NCBI GenBank assembly: GCA_036785705.1
Contig: JAWUZG010000177.1
Span: forward strand, 1,984,001 to 2,048,000
Length of the DNA stretch: 64,000 nucleotides
From: Acanthornis magna
Lineage: Eukaryota > Chordata > Aves > Passeriformes > Acanthizidae
Reading direction: 5' to 3'
The notes beneath the pieces were generated by a model. It searched no databases. It worked only from the letters and a program-made list of their open reading frames with translations, and was not told where the DNA came from. The position numbers and the translations under genes are program-made. Every line of letters begins with the position of its first letter. The first letter of the stretch is position 1. This document shows, piece by piece, positions 1-10,570 of this stretch.

Positions 1-810
1 CACCTGGGGTGCTCAGGTGTGGAGACGTGGGGCTGGGAAGGGCTGGGAAAGGCTGGAAAAACTGGGAAAGGCTGGGAAAAGCTGGGAAAGGTTGGGGAAA
101 ACTGGGAAAAGCTGGGAAAGGCTCAGACTGATCCCTGCCCTGGTGTGGAGAGCTGAGGGCAGGAATAGGAATGGGAAAGGCTGGGAAAGGCTAGGAAAGG
201 CTGGGAAAAGCTGGAAAAGGCTGGGAAAGACTGGGAAAAGTTGGGAAAAACTGGGAAAAGCTGGGAAAAGCTGGGAAAGGTTGGGAAAGGCTGGGAAAGA
301 CTGGCAGGGCTCAGACCAATCTCTGCTCAGGTGTAGAGAGCTGAGGGCAGGAATTGGAATGGGAATGGGAATGGGAAAGGCTGGGAAAGTGGGAAAAACT
401 GGCAGGGCTCAGACTGAACCATGCTCAGATGTGGAGCCGAGGGCAGGAATGGAAAAGGCAGGGAAAGGCAGGAATGGGGCTGGGAAAGGCTGGCAGGGCT
501 CAGACTGATCCCTGCTCGGGTGTGGAGAGGTGAGGGCAGGAATAGGAACGGGAAAGGCTGGGAAATGCTGGGAAAAGTGGGAAAAGCTGGGGAAAATTGG
601 CAGGGCTCAGAGCGATCCCTGCTCAAGTGTGAGGAGCAGAGGGCAGGAATAGAAAAGGCTGGGAAAGGCAGGGAAAGGCAGGAATGGGGCTGGGAAAGGC
701 TGGCAGGGCTCAGACTGATCCCTGCTCGGGTGTGGAGAGGTGAGGGCAGGAATAGGAACGGGAAAGGCTGGGAAATGCTGGGAAAAACTGGGAAAGGTCA
801 GATTGGTCCC
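1..810. repeat. GGGAAAGGCT-type minisatellite with higher-order unit
   Basis: Short units such as GGGAAAGGCT and GGGAAAAGCT repeat imperfectly. They are grouped by a longer element of about 100-200 bp containing GGCAGGGCTCAGACTGATCC and GTGGAGAGGTGAGGGCAGGA. The copies near 495-590 and 705-790 are almost identical. Frames through it are open but repetitive and not coding. Confidence 0.9.
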
Positions 811-1410
811 TGCTGTGGGTGATGCAGGAGCAGCCGTGACTCAGGGCTGGGTCATTGCTCTGGGCTGTGACATCAGCAGGAAAAATCCCATGGGAATGTG
901 GCTCAGCAGGTCCCACCAGGGCTTCTCCCGGACCCTTGGAAGCGCTGGCTGTCCCTAGCACTGGTGGCACTGGTGACACCGGTGGCACTGGGGATGGCGA
1001 TGAAGCATTTCGAGGGCAAAAATCCCAATCCTAATCCCAATCCCAAACCAGTCCCAGGCCCTGCCGATGCCCTTCCCCTCTGGAGCATGTTCCCAGTGCC
1101 GGGATTTGGAATTTCAGGCCATTTCCCTGTCCCCAGGCCGATGCCATCCCTGCCACCTCCCAGGGACGAGCTGGGAATTCCCTCAGGGACACCCCGGGAT
1201 GTCCCGGCCTCATTCCCGGTGCTCGCCAGGTTTTGGGATGAACTGGAAACCAGGGATGAAACAAAGGCAGGGAAAAGCCAGCGGAGCTTTTCCCGGCTCC
1301 AGCTTCATCCCAGGACCCCTGGAATGCGATCCCACGGATTTCTGGAGGAGCTGGAGCTGCCGGGCGGGGGCTGAGGCGCGGGGGCTGCGTTTCCAGGCGG
1401 GGCTGGAAGC
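811..1410. other. Upstream non-coding DNA, nothing recognised
   Basis: Mixed unique sequence with a short CCCAAT/CCCAATC run near 1020-1055. I see no conserved coding segment or RNA gene. Confidence 0.5.
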
Positions 1411-1518
1411 GCTGCGGGGGCCGGGAATGCTGCGGGGGCCGGGAATGCTGCGGGGGCCGGGAATGCTGCGGGGGTCGGGAATGCTGCGGGGGCCAGGAAT
1501 GCTGCGGGGGTCGGGAAT
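1411..1518. repeat. 18-bp GC-rich minisatellite
   Basis: Six head-to-tail copies of GCTGCGGGGGCCGGGAAT with C/T and G/A variants. Confidence 0.92.
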
Positions 1519-1545
1519 GCTGTGTGCTCCCGGCGGGGGAGCAGG

Positions 1546-1645
1546 GCCATTCCCAGCCTTTCCCGGCCATTCCCAGCCTTTCCCGGCCATTCCCAGCCGT
1601 TCCCGGCCATTCCCAGCCGTTCCCGGCCATCCCAGGCCGTTCCGA
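1546..1645. repeat. 20-bp minisatellite
   Basis: About five copies of GCCATTCCCAGCCTTTCCCG, degrading at the right end. CpG-rich unique sequence follows to about 1900. Confidence 0.88.
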
Positions 1646-1906
1646 GCCGCGCTTTGCCGTGCCGGGAGCCGCGGGCAGGTGGGATGAGCGGGAATGTGGG
1701 CGCTTTCCCAAGCTGTTCTCCCGCTGGAATGCGCGTCTGGAGCCTCTCCCGCCGGTGCCAGACTCGCGGCGTCTCCCCGCGGGGCAGCGGCGCTGCCGAG
1801 GCTGGAAAATCCCGGTTTTGGTGAAAATCGGGGATTTATCCCGAGAGGGAAGGGCTGTCCCTGGAACAGGGACCGGGAGCTCTGCGGGACACGGGGCTGA
1901 GCTCGG

Positions 1907-2626
1907 AGATCTCTCCCCGATTCCTGGGATCTCTCCCCGATTCCTGCGATCTTTCCCCGATCCCTGGAATCTCTCCCCGATTCCTGCGATCTCTCCCCGA
2001 TCCCTGCAATTTCTCCCCGATTCCCGGGATTTCTCCCCGATTCCTGCAATTGCTCCCTGATTCCCGGGATTTCTCCCCGATTCCTGGAATCTCTCCCCGA
2101 TCCCTGCGATTTCTCCCCGATTCCTGAGATTTCTCCCCAGTCCCTGCGATTTCTCCATGATTCCTGCAATTTCTCCCCGGTCCCTGGAATTTCTCCCCAA
2201 TTTCTGCAATTTCTCCCCGATTCCCGGGATCTCTCCCCGATTCCCAGGATTTCTCCCCGATTCCCGGGATCTCTCCCCGATTCCCAGGATTTCTCCCCGA
2301 TTCCCGGGATCTCTCCCCGATTCCCGGGGTCTCTCCCCGATTCCCAGGATTTCTCCCCGATTCCCGGGATCTCTCCCCGATTCCCGGGATCTCTCCCCGA
2401 TTCCCGAGATCTCTCCCCGATTCCCGAGATCTCTCCCCGATTCCCAGGATCTCTCCCCGATTCCCGGGGTCTCTCCCCGATTCCCGGGATCTCTCCCCGA
2501 TTCCCAGGATTTCTCCCCGATTCCCGGGGTCTCTCCCCGATTCCCGGGGTCTCTCCCCGATTCCCGGGATCTCTCCCCGATTCCCGGGGTCTCTCCCCGA
2601 TTCCCGGGATCTCTCCCCGATTCCCG
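1907..2626. repeat. 20-bp minisatellite, about 36 copies
   Basis: The unit is CTCTCCCCGATTCCCGGGAT with alternating CCCGGGAT, CCCAGGAT, CCCGGGGT and CCTGCGAT ends. Divergence is higher at the left and copies are homogenised at the right (2200-2626). Confidence 0.95.
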
Positions 2627-2639
2627 CCGCTTCCCGAGG

Positions 2640-3160
2640 CCGGGCTGAGGCTGGGGGTGGGGAGGGGACACGCCAGCCGTGATTAGTGTCCCGATCGCAG
2701 ACAAACAGATGGAGCGGCCCTGATCCTATTACCGGGCCCGAGCGGGAGGGGCCGAGCGCCCTGGCCAGGTTGGCTCCGGGCTCCAGGATGTTTTTCCAGG
2801 CTGGAAAACACCCCGGATCCGGCTCTGGATAGGGCCGACAGCGCAGAATTCCCGGGAATAGGTGAGATCCAGTTCCTGGGATGAGCTTTGGGATGAGCTG
2901 AGCGGGAACGCAGAGCTTTCTGGGATGAGGGTGGGAAATGGGGGAGCCTCCAGCTTGGGGTTGTTCGTCCCTGGGCTGTCCCACATTCCCTGTGTGTCCC
3001 TGCTGGGAATTGGGGAGCTGCAGGGAGCAGGAATCGGGAATTTGCCCCTCCGTGGGTCTGGGCCAGCCCCGCTCCTCTCCTCTCCTGCTTCCATGCGCTG
3101 GGAATGCTCAGGAGCTGCTCAGGGGCTGTGGGGCACGAGGAGCTGCCAGCGTGTCCAGGG
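2640..3160. other. Non-coding, nothing recognised
   Basis: Unique sequence between two minisatellites, with no splice-bounded conserved protein segment on either strand. Confidence 0.5.
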
Positions 3161-3162
3161 AA

Positions 3163-3905
3163 CGTGGGATTTGTGGGATCTGTGGGATCCCTGAAGGCTC
3201 TGTCTCCCTGCTCCAGGGAACGTGCGATTTGTGGGATCTGTGGGATCCCGGAAGGCTCTGTCTCCCTGCTCCAGGGAATGTGCGATCCGTGGGATCTGTG
3301 GGATCCCTGAAGGGTTTGACTCCCTGCTCCAGGGAATGTGTGATCCATAGGATCCCAGAAGGCTCTGACTCCCTGCTCCAGGGAACGTGTGTTTTGTGGG
3401 ATCTTTGGGATCCCAGAAGGCTCTGACTTGCAGCTCTGGTCCTGGCAGGGATTTCTGGCTGTCCTGGATGAGGACAGCTCTGTCCCCGTCCCTGTCCCCC
3501 ATGCAGGGAATGTGTGATCCGTGGGATCTTTGGGATCCTGGAAGGGTTTGACTCCCTGCTCCAGGGAACGTGTGTTTTGTGGGATCTTTGGGATCCTGGA
3601 AAGGTTTGACTCCCTGCTTCAGGGAATGAGTGATCCATGGGATCTTTGGGATCCCGGAAGGATTTGACTCCCTGCTCTGGTCCTGGCAGGGATTTCCCAT
3701 TGTCCTGGCCAGGGCCAGCTCTGTCCCCTCTGTCCCCTGGGTCCCCTGGGTCCCCTCTGTCCCCGTCCCCCATACAGGGAATGTGTGATCCATGGGATCC
3801 TGGAAGGCTCGGACTCCCTGGCAGGGATTTCCCACTGTCCTGACCGGGGCCAGCTCTGTCCTTGTCCCCTGTGTCCCCGTCCCCCATGCAGGCAATGTGC
3901 GCTCC
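3163..3905. repeat. About 60-bp minisatellite (GGGATC / CCTGCTCCAGGGAA unit)
   Basis: Units contain GTGGGATCTGTGGGATCC, then GAAGGCTCTG, then CTCCCTGCTCCAGGGAACGT. Later copies are fused to a second element beginning GGCAGGGATTTCCCA near 3445, 3688 and 3820. About ten units in total. Confidence 0.85.
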
Positions 3906-3974
3906 GTGGGATCTGTGGGACCCTTCCCGGCGGGGCTGTCCCCCGTGTCCCCATGTCCCCATGTCCCCGTGGGA

Positions 3975-4195
3975 TCAGTGTCCCCCCCCCGGTGCACAGG
4001 CCCCGCACGTGCCCCGGGCGCGCGCCGAGCCGCGGTTTCCAAGGTGACGGTGCCGAGGGATGTTCCCATGGATACGGAACCGCTCCGGATGGATTGGGAT
4101 GCTCCCGGCCCGGCCCAGCCCGGATCTTCCCGGGATCGGGGGGCGGCTCCGGGCCCTGCTCACCCCGACGGCTTCGGGGCTGGAGCGGCCGCAGG
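3975..4195. promoter_or_regulatory. CpG-rich non-repetitive stretch
   Basis: A poly-C run is followed by CpG-dense sequence containing CACGTG (E-box core, within GCACGTGC) and GGGCGCGCGCCGAGCCGCGG. It could be a small CpG island or the unique remnant between two minisatellites. No transcript evidence is visible. Confidence 0.25.
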
Positions 4196-4196
4196 G

Positions 4197-5130
4197 CCTG
4201 GCCCCAAACCTGTGTCCTGTCCCCAAACCTGTGTCCTGTCCCCAAATCTGTGTCCTGTCCCCAAATCTGTGTCCTGTCCCCAAATCTGTGTCCTGTCCCA
4301 AATCTGTGTCCTGTGCCCAAACCTGTGTCCTGTGCCCAAACCTGTGTCCTGTGCCCAAATCTGTGTCCTGTCCCCAAACCTGTGTCCTCTCCCCAAATCT
4401 GTGTCCTGTCCCCAAACCTGTGTCCTGTGCCCAAACCTGTGTCCTGTCCCCAAACCTGTGTCCTGTCCCCAAACCTGTGTCCTGTGCCCCAAATCTGTGT
4501 CCTGTGCCCCAAATCTGTGTCCTGTGCCCAAACCTGTGTCCTGTGCCCAAATCTGTGTCCTGTCCCCAAACCTGTGTCCTCTCCCCAAACCTGTGTCCTG
4601 TGCCCAAACCTGTGTCCTGTGCCCCAATCTGTGTCCTGTGCCCCAAACCTGTGTCCTGTGCCCCAATCTGTGTCCTGGCCCCAATCTGTGTCCTGTGCCC
4701 AAACCTGTGTCCTGTGCCCAAACCTGTGTCCTGTGCCCAAACCTGTGTCCTGTGCCCCAATCTGTGTCCTCTCCCCAAATCTGTGTCCTGGCCCCAAATC
4801 TATACCCTGTCCCCCAATCTGTGTCATGTCCCCCAATTTGTGTCCTGGCCCAAAACCCCAGTCCTGTCCCCAAATGTGTGTCCTGTCCCCAAACCTCAAT
4901 GCTGTCCCCAAACCCCTGTCCTGTCCCCACATCTGTGTCCTGTCCCCAAACCTCAGTCCTGTCCCCAAATCTGTGTCCTGTCCCCAAACCTCTCTCCTGT
5001 CCCCAAACCTCAGTCCTGTCCCCAAATCTGTGTCCTGCCCCCCAACCCTCTCTCCTGTCCCCAAACCTCAGTCCTGCCCCCCAAACCTCTCTCCTGTCCC
5101 CAAACCTGTGTCCTGTCCCCAACCCCCCTC
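4197..5130. repeat. 19-20-bp minisatellite, about 45 copies
   Basis: The unit is TGTGTCCTGTCCCCAAACC with variants CCCAAATCTG, GCCCAAACC and CTCAGTCC. The open frames across it on both strands (Cys/Pro/Val-rich or Gly/Asp-rich) are repeat translations. Confidence 0.95.
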
Positions 5131-6040
5131 CTGTCCCTCCAGCTGGGACGGGGCTGGGAATGACCCAAAATCCCTTTTTTTTTGGCCAAGTGGGGCTGTC
5201 CCGGGAGCCGCTGGGAATTTTGGGATTTTGTGGCGCCAGACTCTGGGATGGCCTCGGAAGGGCCGGGCAGGGATGGCGCCGGCAGGAAAGGCTGGGAGAG
5301 CTGGGAATGCTCAGCCTGGAAAACAGGAGCTCTGGCCTGACCTAATTTTGGCTTCGCAGTGCCTGGAGGAGCTGCGGGGAAGGGAGAGGGGAAATTTCCA
5401 TGGGATGGAGGGGCAGGACACAGGGAATGCTTCCCACTGCACAGGGCAGGATCTCGGGAATTGGGAATTCCGGGCTGGGATGGAATTCCCGGAGCAGCTG
5501 CGGCTGCCCCTGGATCCCTGGGGGTGTCCTTGGATGGGGTTTGGGACAGTGGGAGGTGTCCCTGAGTGGTTTTTAATGTCCCACCTCGGGCCATCCCATA
5601 ATTCCCTGGCTCTGTTCCCTGAATCTGAAGGATCCCAAAAAATCTGCTCAGAACTCTTCCCGCGGGATTCCCTGGAAATGCTCCCAGCCCTGCCCTGCCC
5701 TGCCCTGCCGGGGGTCAGGGGTGTCCCTGGCCCCGTGCGGGACATTGAGGGACACCGAGGGTCCCCAGAGTGCCACCCCTTGTCCCCAGGTCGCCGAGGG
5801 GGTGGCACTCGCCACTCGCCCTTCCGTCCTCGGCCCCTCCCCGGTGCCCCAGTGCCCCTGGAAGAGCGGGAGAGGGAAAATCGATGGAATTACCCGGCAG
5901 GCGCAGGGGACACTGCGGGGACACTGCGGGGACACTGCGGCCGCCGCGGGCGATCGATGGGGCCCGCGCTGGCCCCGTGTCCTGGCACGGGGGGGACTCC
6001 GGGGGACAGTCCTGATCCGTGTCCTGCCCTTTTCCCTCCG
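5131..6040. other. Mostly unique non-coding DNA with a CR1-like fragment
   Basis: 5478-5600 reads like a degraded sense-orientation CR1 tail: GAGCAGCTGCGGCTGCCCCT, then GGATCCCTGG, then GGTGTCCCTG. The rest is unassigned. CpG-rich sequence near 5795-6000 includes GCGGCCGCCGCGG. Confidence 0.4.
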
Positions 6041-6335
6041 CATTCCCCCTGTCCCTGTCACTGTCCCTGCTCCTGTCCCTGCTCCTGCTCCTGTCCCTGC
6101 TCCTGTCCCTGCTCCTGTCCCTGTCCCTTCTCCTGTCCCTGTCCCTGCTCCTGTCCCTGTCCCTTCCCCCTTTTCCTGCCCGTGTCTCTGTTCCTGCTCC
6201 TGTCCCTGTCCCTTTTGCTCCTGTCTCTACTCCTGTCTCTGTCCCCTGTCCCTGTCCCTTCCCCCTGCTCCTGCTCCTGTCCCTGTCCCTGCTCCTGTCC
6301 CTGTCCCTGTCCCCGCCCCGGTCCCCGCTCGGGTC
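6041..6335. repeat. CTGTCC/CTGCTC hexanucleotide array
   Basis: Pyrimidine-rich (CTGTCC)n mixed with CTGCTC and CTTCTC hexamers, about 290 bp. Confidence 0.93.
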
Positions 6336-6454
6336 TGTCCCGGGTCACACCCGCGGTGCCAAAGGCCACCTTGGGGCTGGCCCGGGCCGCTCTGTGCCCG
6401 CTCTGTCACGTGGGGCGGGGACAGGCGGCGGTGACCTCCCCGTGCCCGGATAAG

Positions 6455-6885
6455 CTCAGGGACAGCCCGGCATGGCCGGCACGGGGACAGCGTGACGTGG
6501 GGACAGCCCGGCATGGGGACAGCCCGGCATGGGGACAGCCTGACGTGGGGACAGCCCGGCATGGGGACAGCCCGGCATGGGGACAGCCCGACATGGGGAC
6601 AGCCTGACATGGGGACAGCCCGGCATGGGGACAGCCTCACGTGGGGACAGTCTCATATGGGGACAGGCTGATGTGGGGACAGCCTGACATGGGGACAACC
6701 CGGCACGGGGACAGCATGGGGACAGCCCGACATGGAGACAGCCTGGCATGGGGACAGCATGGGGACAGTTTGATATGGGGACAGCCTGGCACGGCTGGCA
6801 CAGGGACAGCACGGGGACAGCCCGGCACAGCTGGCACGGGGACAGGTTGGCGTGGCCAGCACAGGGACAGCACGGGGACAGCACG
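6455..6885. repeat. GGGGACAGCCCGGCAT minisatellite
   Basis: Units of about 16-17 bp (GGGGACAGCCCGGCAT, GGGGACAGCCTGACAT), around 25 copies, diverging to the right. Confidence 0.9.
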
Positions 6886-6989
6886 GCCGGCACGGAGCTG
6901 CACCGCCCCGGGGACAGGCCCTGCTGTCCCGGCGAGGGCACGGAGCGGCGGTGGCACGGCGGGGACAGGGCAGGACAGGACAGGGCGGG

Positions 6990-7395
6990 ACAGTCCCCGG
7001 TGCCGTGTCCCCGCTGCCGTGTCCCCTCTGCCGTGTCCCCGGTGCCGTGTCCCCTCTGCCGTGTCCCCTCTGCCGTGTCCCCGGTGCCGTGTCCCCTCTG
7101 CCGTGTCCCCTCTGCCGTGTCCCCGGTGCCGTGTCCCCTCTGCCGTGTCCCCTCTGCCGTGTCCCGTCCCGTGTCCCCTCTGCCGTGTCCCCTCTGCCGT
7201 GTCCCGTCCCGTGTCCCCTCTGCCGTGTCCCCGCTGCCGTGTCCCCTCTGCCGTGTCCCCGCTGCCGTGTCCCGTCCCGTGTCCCCGGTGCCGTGTCCCC
7301 TCTGCCGTGTCCCCGCTGCCGTGTCCCCGCTGCCGTGTCCTGTCCCGTGTCCCCGCTGCCGTGTCCCCTCTGCCGTGTCCCCGCTGCCGTGTCCC
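6990..7395. repeat. 15-bp CCGTGTCCCCTCTG minisatellite
   Basis: About 27 copies of TGCCGTGTCCCCTCTG and CGGTGCCGTGTCCC variants, with occasional short CCCGTCCCG units. Confidence 0.92.
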
Positions 7396-7515
7396 TCCCG
7401 AGGCGCCGCCGCTCCGGAGCTCGGGAGGCACCGAGCGCTGCCGAGCTCCCGAGGCCGCCCTGGTCAATCAGTAACGGCGCCGGGGGCGGCGAGCGGCGCC
7501 GACATTCCCGGGATT
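7396..7515. promoter_or_regulatory. CpG-dense unique island-like stretch
   Basis: Non-repetitive CpG-rich sequence with GGCGCCGGGGGCGGCGAGCG near 7475-7495, about 6.7 kb upstream of the SHANK3 start. It could be an upstream promoter or non-coding first exon. No donor or transcript evidence supports this. Confidence 0.25.
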
Positions 7516-8390
7516 TCCGGGCAGGGATTGGATCCCTGAGCATTCCAGGGGCTGGATCCCTGATCCAGGGGAAGGATTGGATCCCGGAGCCTTCCGGGGC
7601 CTTCCAGGTGAGGGGCTTGGACCCCTGATCCGGGGGAGGGATTGGATCCCGGAGCCTTCCATGTTCCCTGATGCAGGTGAGGGTTTGGCTCCCTGATTTT
7701 TCCAGGCTCCCTGATCCTGATCCAGGTGTGGGATTGGGTCTCTGGGCATTCCTGGTCCTTCCAGGCCAGGGATTGTATCCCTGATCCAGGTGAGGGTTTG
7801 GATCCCTGATTTTTCCAGGCTCCCTGATCCTGATCCAGGTGTGGGATTAGATCTCTGGGCATTCCTGGTCCTTCCAGGCCAGGGATTGTATCCCTGATCC
7901 AGGTGAGGGTTTGGATCCCTGATTTTCCAGGCTCCCTGATCCTGATCCAGATGAGAGTTTTTCCCCCTGATTCAGGTGAGGGATTTTGGCTCCCTGATCT
8001 TTCCATGTGAGGGATTTGCCCCTCGATCCATCAGGTTCCCTGATCCGGGTCAGGCTTTGGTGTCCTGCTTTTTTCCAGGCTCTCTGATCCTTCCAGGTGA
8101 GAGTTTGGATCCCTGAGCCTTCCTGGTCCTTCCAGGCCAGGGATTGTACCCCTGATCCAGGTGAGGGTTTGGATCCCAGATCCTGATCCTGATCCAGGAG
8201 AGGGTTTGGATCCCTGATCCCGATCCAGGGGAGGGATTGGATCTCTGATCCTGATCCAGGTGAGGGTTTGGATCTCTGATCCTGATCCAGGTGAGGGTTT
8301 GGATCTCTGATCCAGGTGAGGGATTGGATCCCTGATCCCAATCAGGTGAGGGATTGGATCCCTGATCCCGATCAGGTGAGGGTCTGGCAG
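7516..8390. repeat. GGATCCCTGATCC minisatellite (about 30-bp units)
   Basis: Units combine GAGGGTTTGGATCCCTGATC, CTGATCCAGGT and CCTTCCAGGCCAGGGATTG. There is a duplicated block of about 125 bp (7735-7800 and 7850-7915 share GGCATTCCTGGTCCTTCCAG). Confidence 0.88.
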
Positions 8391-8770
8391 CTGGAGTAAA
8401 AGGGTCGGATCCGGGCTCTGGAGAGGCAGGAATTCTTTGGGATTCTGCCTCTCCAGGAGGAGTTGTCCTGTCCTGGGGCTGGAAAATCCCGAGGGTGCCC
8501 CAAGAGCTCCTCCCGAGCCCATTCCCAGTGATCCCAGTGATCCCAGTGATCCCAGAGGGATGCCAGGTCATTCCTGGCTGTTTTTCCCAGGAAAAGCTTG
8601 GGAAGCCTTTCTTCCCGAGGTGTCACCCCTGGGGACAGGAGCCAGGTGCTTCCCAGAAATCCTTCTCCCAAAGGATCCAGGCCTTGCTGGAGCCGGGATG
8701 TGGGAATGGGGAGGAGGCAGCGCATTCCCTGGGAAAGCTGGGAAAACTGGGAAAGCTGGGAAAGGGAGGG
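8391..8770. other. Non-coding spacer with GTGATCCCA tandem
   Basis: Unique sequence. 8527-8560 holds four copies of AGTGATCCC. Confidence 0.5.
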
Positions 8771-9460
8771 AATTTAAGCCTGATTCCACCAGGGAAAAGT
8801 GGCAATCCCAGGGAAAATGGTAATCCCAGGGAAAAGAGTTAATCCCAGGGAAAAGTGCCAATCCCAGGGAAAAATGCCAATCCCAAGGAAAAGAGTTAAT
8901 CCCAGGGAAAACTGCAATCCCAGGGAAAAATACCAATCCCAAGGAAAAAAGCAGCAAATCCCAGGGGAAAGTAGCAATCCCAGGGAAAAATTCTGATCCC
9001 AGGGAAAAGCGCCAATCCCAGGGAAAATGGCAATCCCAGGAAAAAATTCTAATCAGCAATCCAGGGAACAGTGCCAATCCCAGGGAAAAATGGCAATCCC
9101 AGGGAAAAGCGGCTAATCCCATGGAAAAGTTCTAATCAGCAATCCAGGGAACAGTGGCAATCCTAGGAAAAATGGGAATCCCAGGGAAAAGCAGCAAATC
9201 CCAGGGAAAAGTGCCAATCCCAGGGAAAAATGGCAATCCCAGGGAAAAGCACCAATCCCAAGGAAAATGGTAATCCCAGGGAAAAATATCAATCCCAGGG
9301 TAAAGCAACAAATCCCAGGGAAAACTGCAATCCCAGGGAAAAGCGCCAATCCCAGGGAAAATGGCAATCCCAGGAAAAAGTGGTAATCCAAGGGAAAATG
9401 GCAATTCCAGGGAAAAATGCCAATCCCAAGGAAAAATGCCAACCCCAGGGAAAGCGGCAG
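8771..9460. repeat. AATCCCAGGGAAAA minisatellite (14-18-bp units)
   Basis: About 40 copies of AATCCCAGGGAAAA separated by 3-5 variable bases (TGCC, GTGGC, AGC). A larger element, CTAATCAGCAATCCAGGGAA, recurs near 9048 and 9132. Confidence 0.93.
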
Positions 9461-10437
9461 TCCCAGGCCCGGCTTTGCTGGGATGAACGGGATCTGCTGG
9501 GAGGTTCCTGCTCCCTGGAGGTCAACGATCCTGAGATTTGTGGCCCTGAGTCCTGGGAAAGTGACCGAGAGCCCCTGCGGAGAGGCTGAGATTCCCAAAC
9601 CCTCCCTGATCCCGGGAAAACCGAGGTGGCTGGAGCTGCTCCCATCCCTGGTTTTGGATTCCTCCTGGAACTGGGAGCTGGGACTCCCCAGCCTGGAGCT
9701 TCCTGGAGTTTGGAGGCTGGACAGGCATGGAATTCCATGGGATTTGGGGGGTTTTGGGTGCCTGGGAGTGAATTCCCAATCCCCGAGCTCCTCCTGGCAT
9801 ATTCTCTGTGGGAACGGGCCCGTCCTGGGAAAGAAATCCATGGAATTGTCGCCCGCCCGGGCCCGGCGCTGCCAATCCCAGGGATAAAAATATTCCCGAA
9901 AATAAAGGAGGAGACGGGAGCTGCTCCGGGATCAGACGAGGCTGACGCATTCCCGGGAAAACTTCCCGGGAATGTGGGGGCTGGAAATGAGGCCATTCCC
10001 CATCCCAGCCTGGGAAAGGCGGGAGCAGCTTTCCAGGAAGAGCAATCCTGGAATTCTGGCTGAGGATGGACGGGACAAACCTCTGGATTTCCCCTCTGCT
10101 GGGCTCAAATCCCGGGATTTTGGGATCCCCCAGGTGGAGGATTTTCCAGTTTTTTTTGGGACCCTTTTGGCTGCACCAATCCCTTTTCCCACCTTCCCTT
10201 TTCCCCTTTTCCCACCTTCCCTTTTCCCCTTTTCCCGGTTTCCGGAGCATTCCCAGTCAGGGCCCCTTGGCTCTTCCTGGCTCTGTTTGTCTTCTCCCCC
10301 AAAAAATTCCCCCAAAAGATCCTAGAAAAACCTTTCCAGGTCTCCCCACCCCGCTGCCCTTTTCCCAGGGCTCTCCCAGAGGGATTCCCACAGGAATTCC
10401 GGGGTTCTGGAGGGACGATCGTGGAGGGACCTGGAAT

Positions 10438-10570
10438 TCCAGTGTGGGGTGATCCCCATGGAATTTCTGCTCCCGGCGCTGGGATTCGGGAGAGGCGGGA
10501 ATGCGGCTCTGGCTTTAAAACCTAAAATGATGGGAAGAAGGGCAGGAAATCTGGGAATTCTCGTTCCCAC
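10438..10570 (+). repeat. Dispersed direct repeat, copy 1
   Basis: Shares GATCCC.ATGGAAT, CTGCTCCCGG, GGGAGAGGC.GG, AAAATC/CTAAAATGATGGGAAG and GGGAATTCT.GTTCCCACGG in the same order with 12765-12905, about 2.33 kb away. Probably two insertions of one old element or a local duplication. Confidence 0.7.

Noticed and set aside
3785..6607. Very long open frame (940 codons) rich in Cys/Pro/Val
   Set aside because: It is a read-through of the 19-20-bp TGTGTCCTGTCCCCAAACC array and CTGTCC hexamers; overlapping frames on both strands are equally open and no conserved domain appears.
8771..9460. CRISPR-like pattern of regularly spaced short repeats
   Set aside because: Repeat and spacer lengths are 14 and 3-5 bp, spacers are not unique, and the context is a vertebrate gene; this is a minisatellite.
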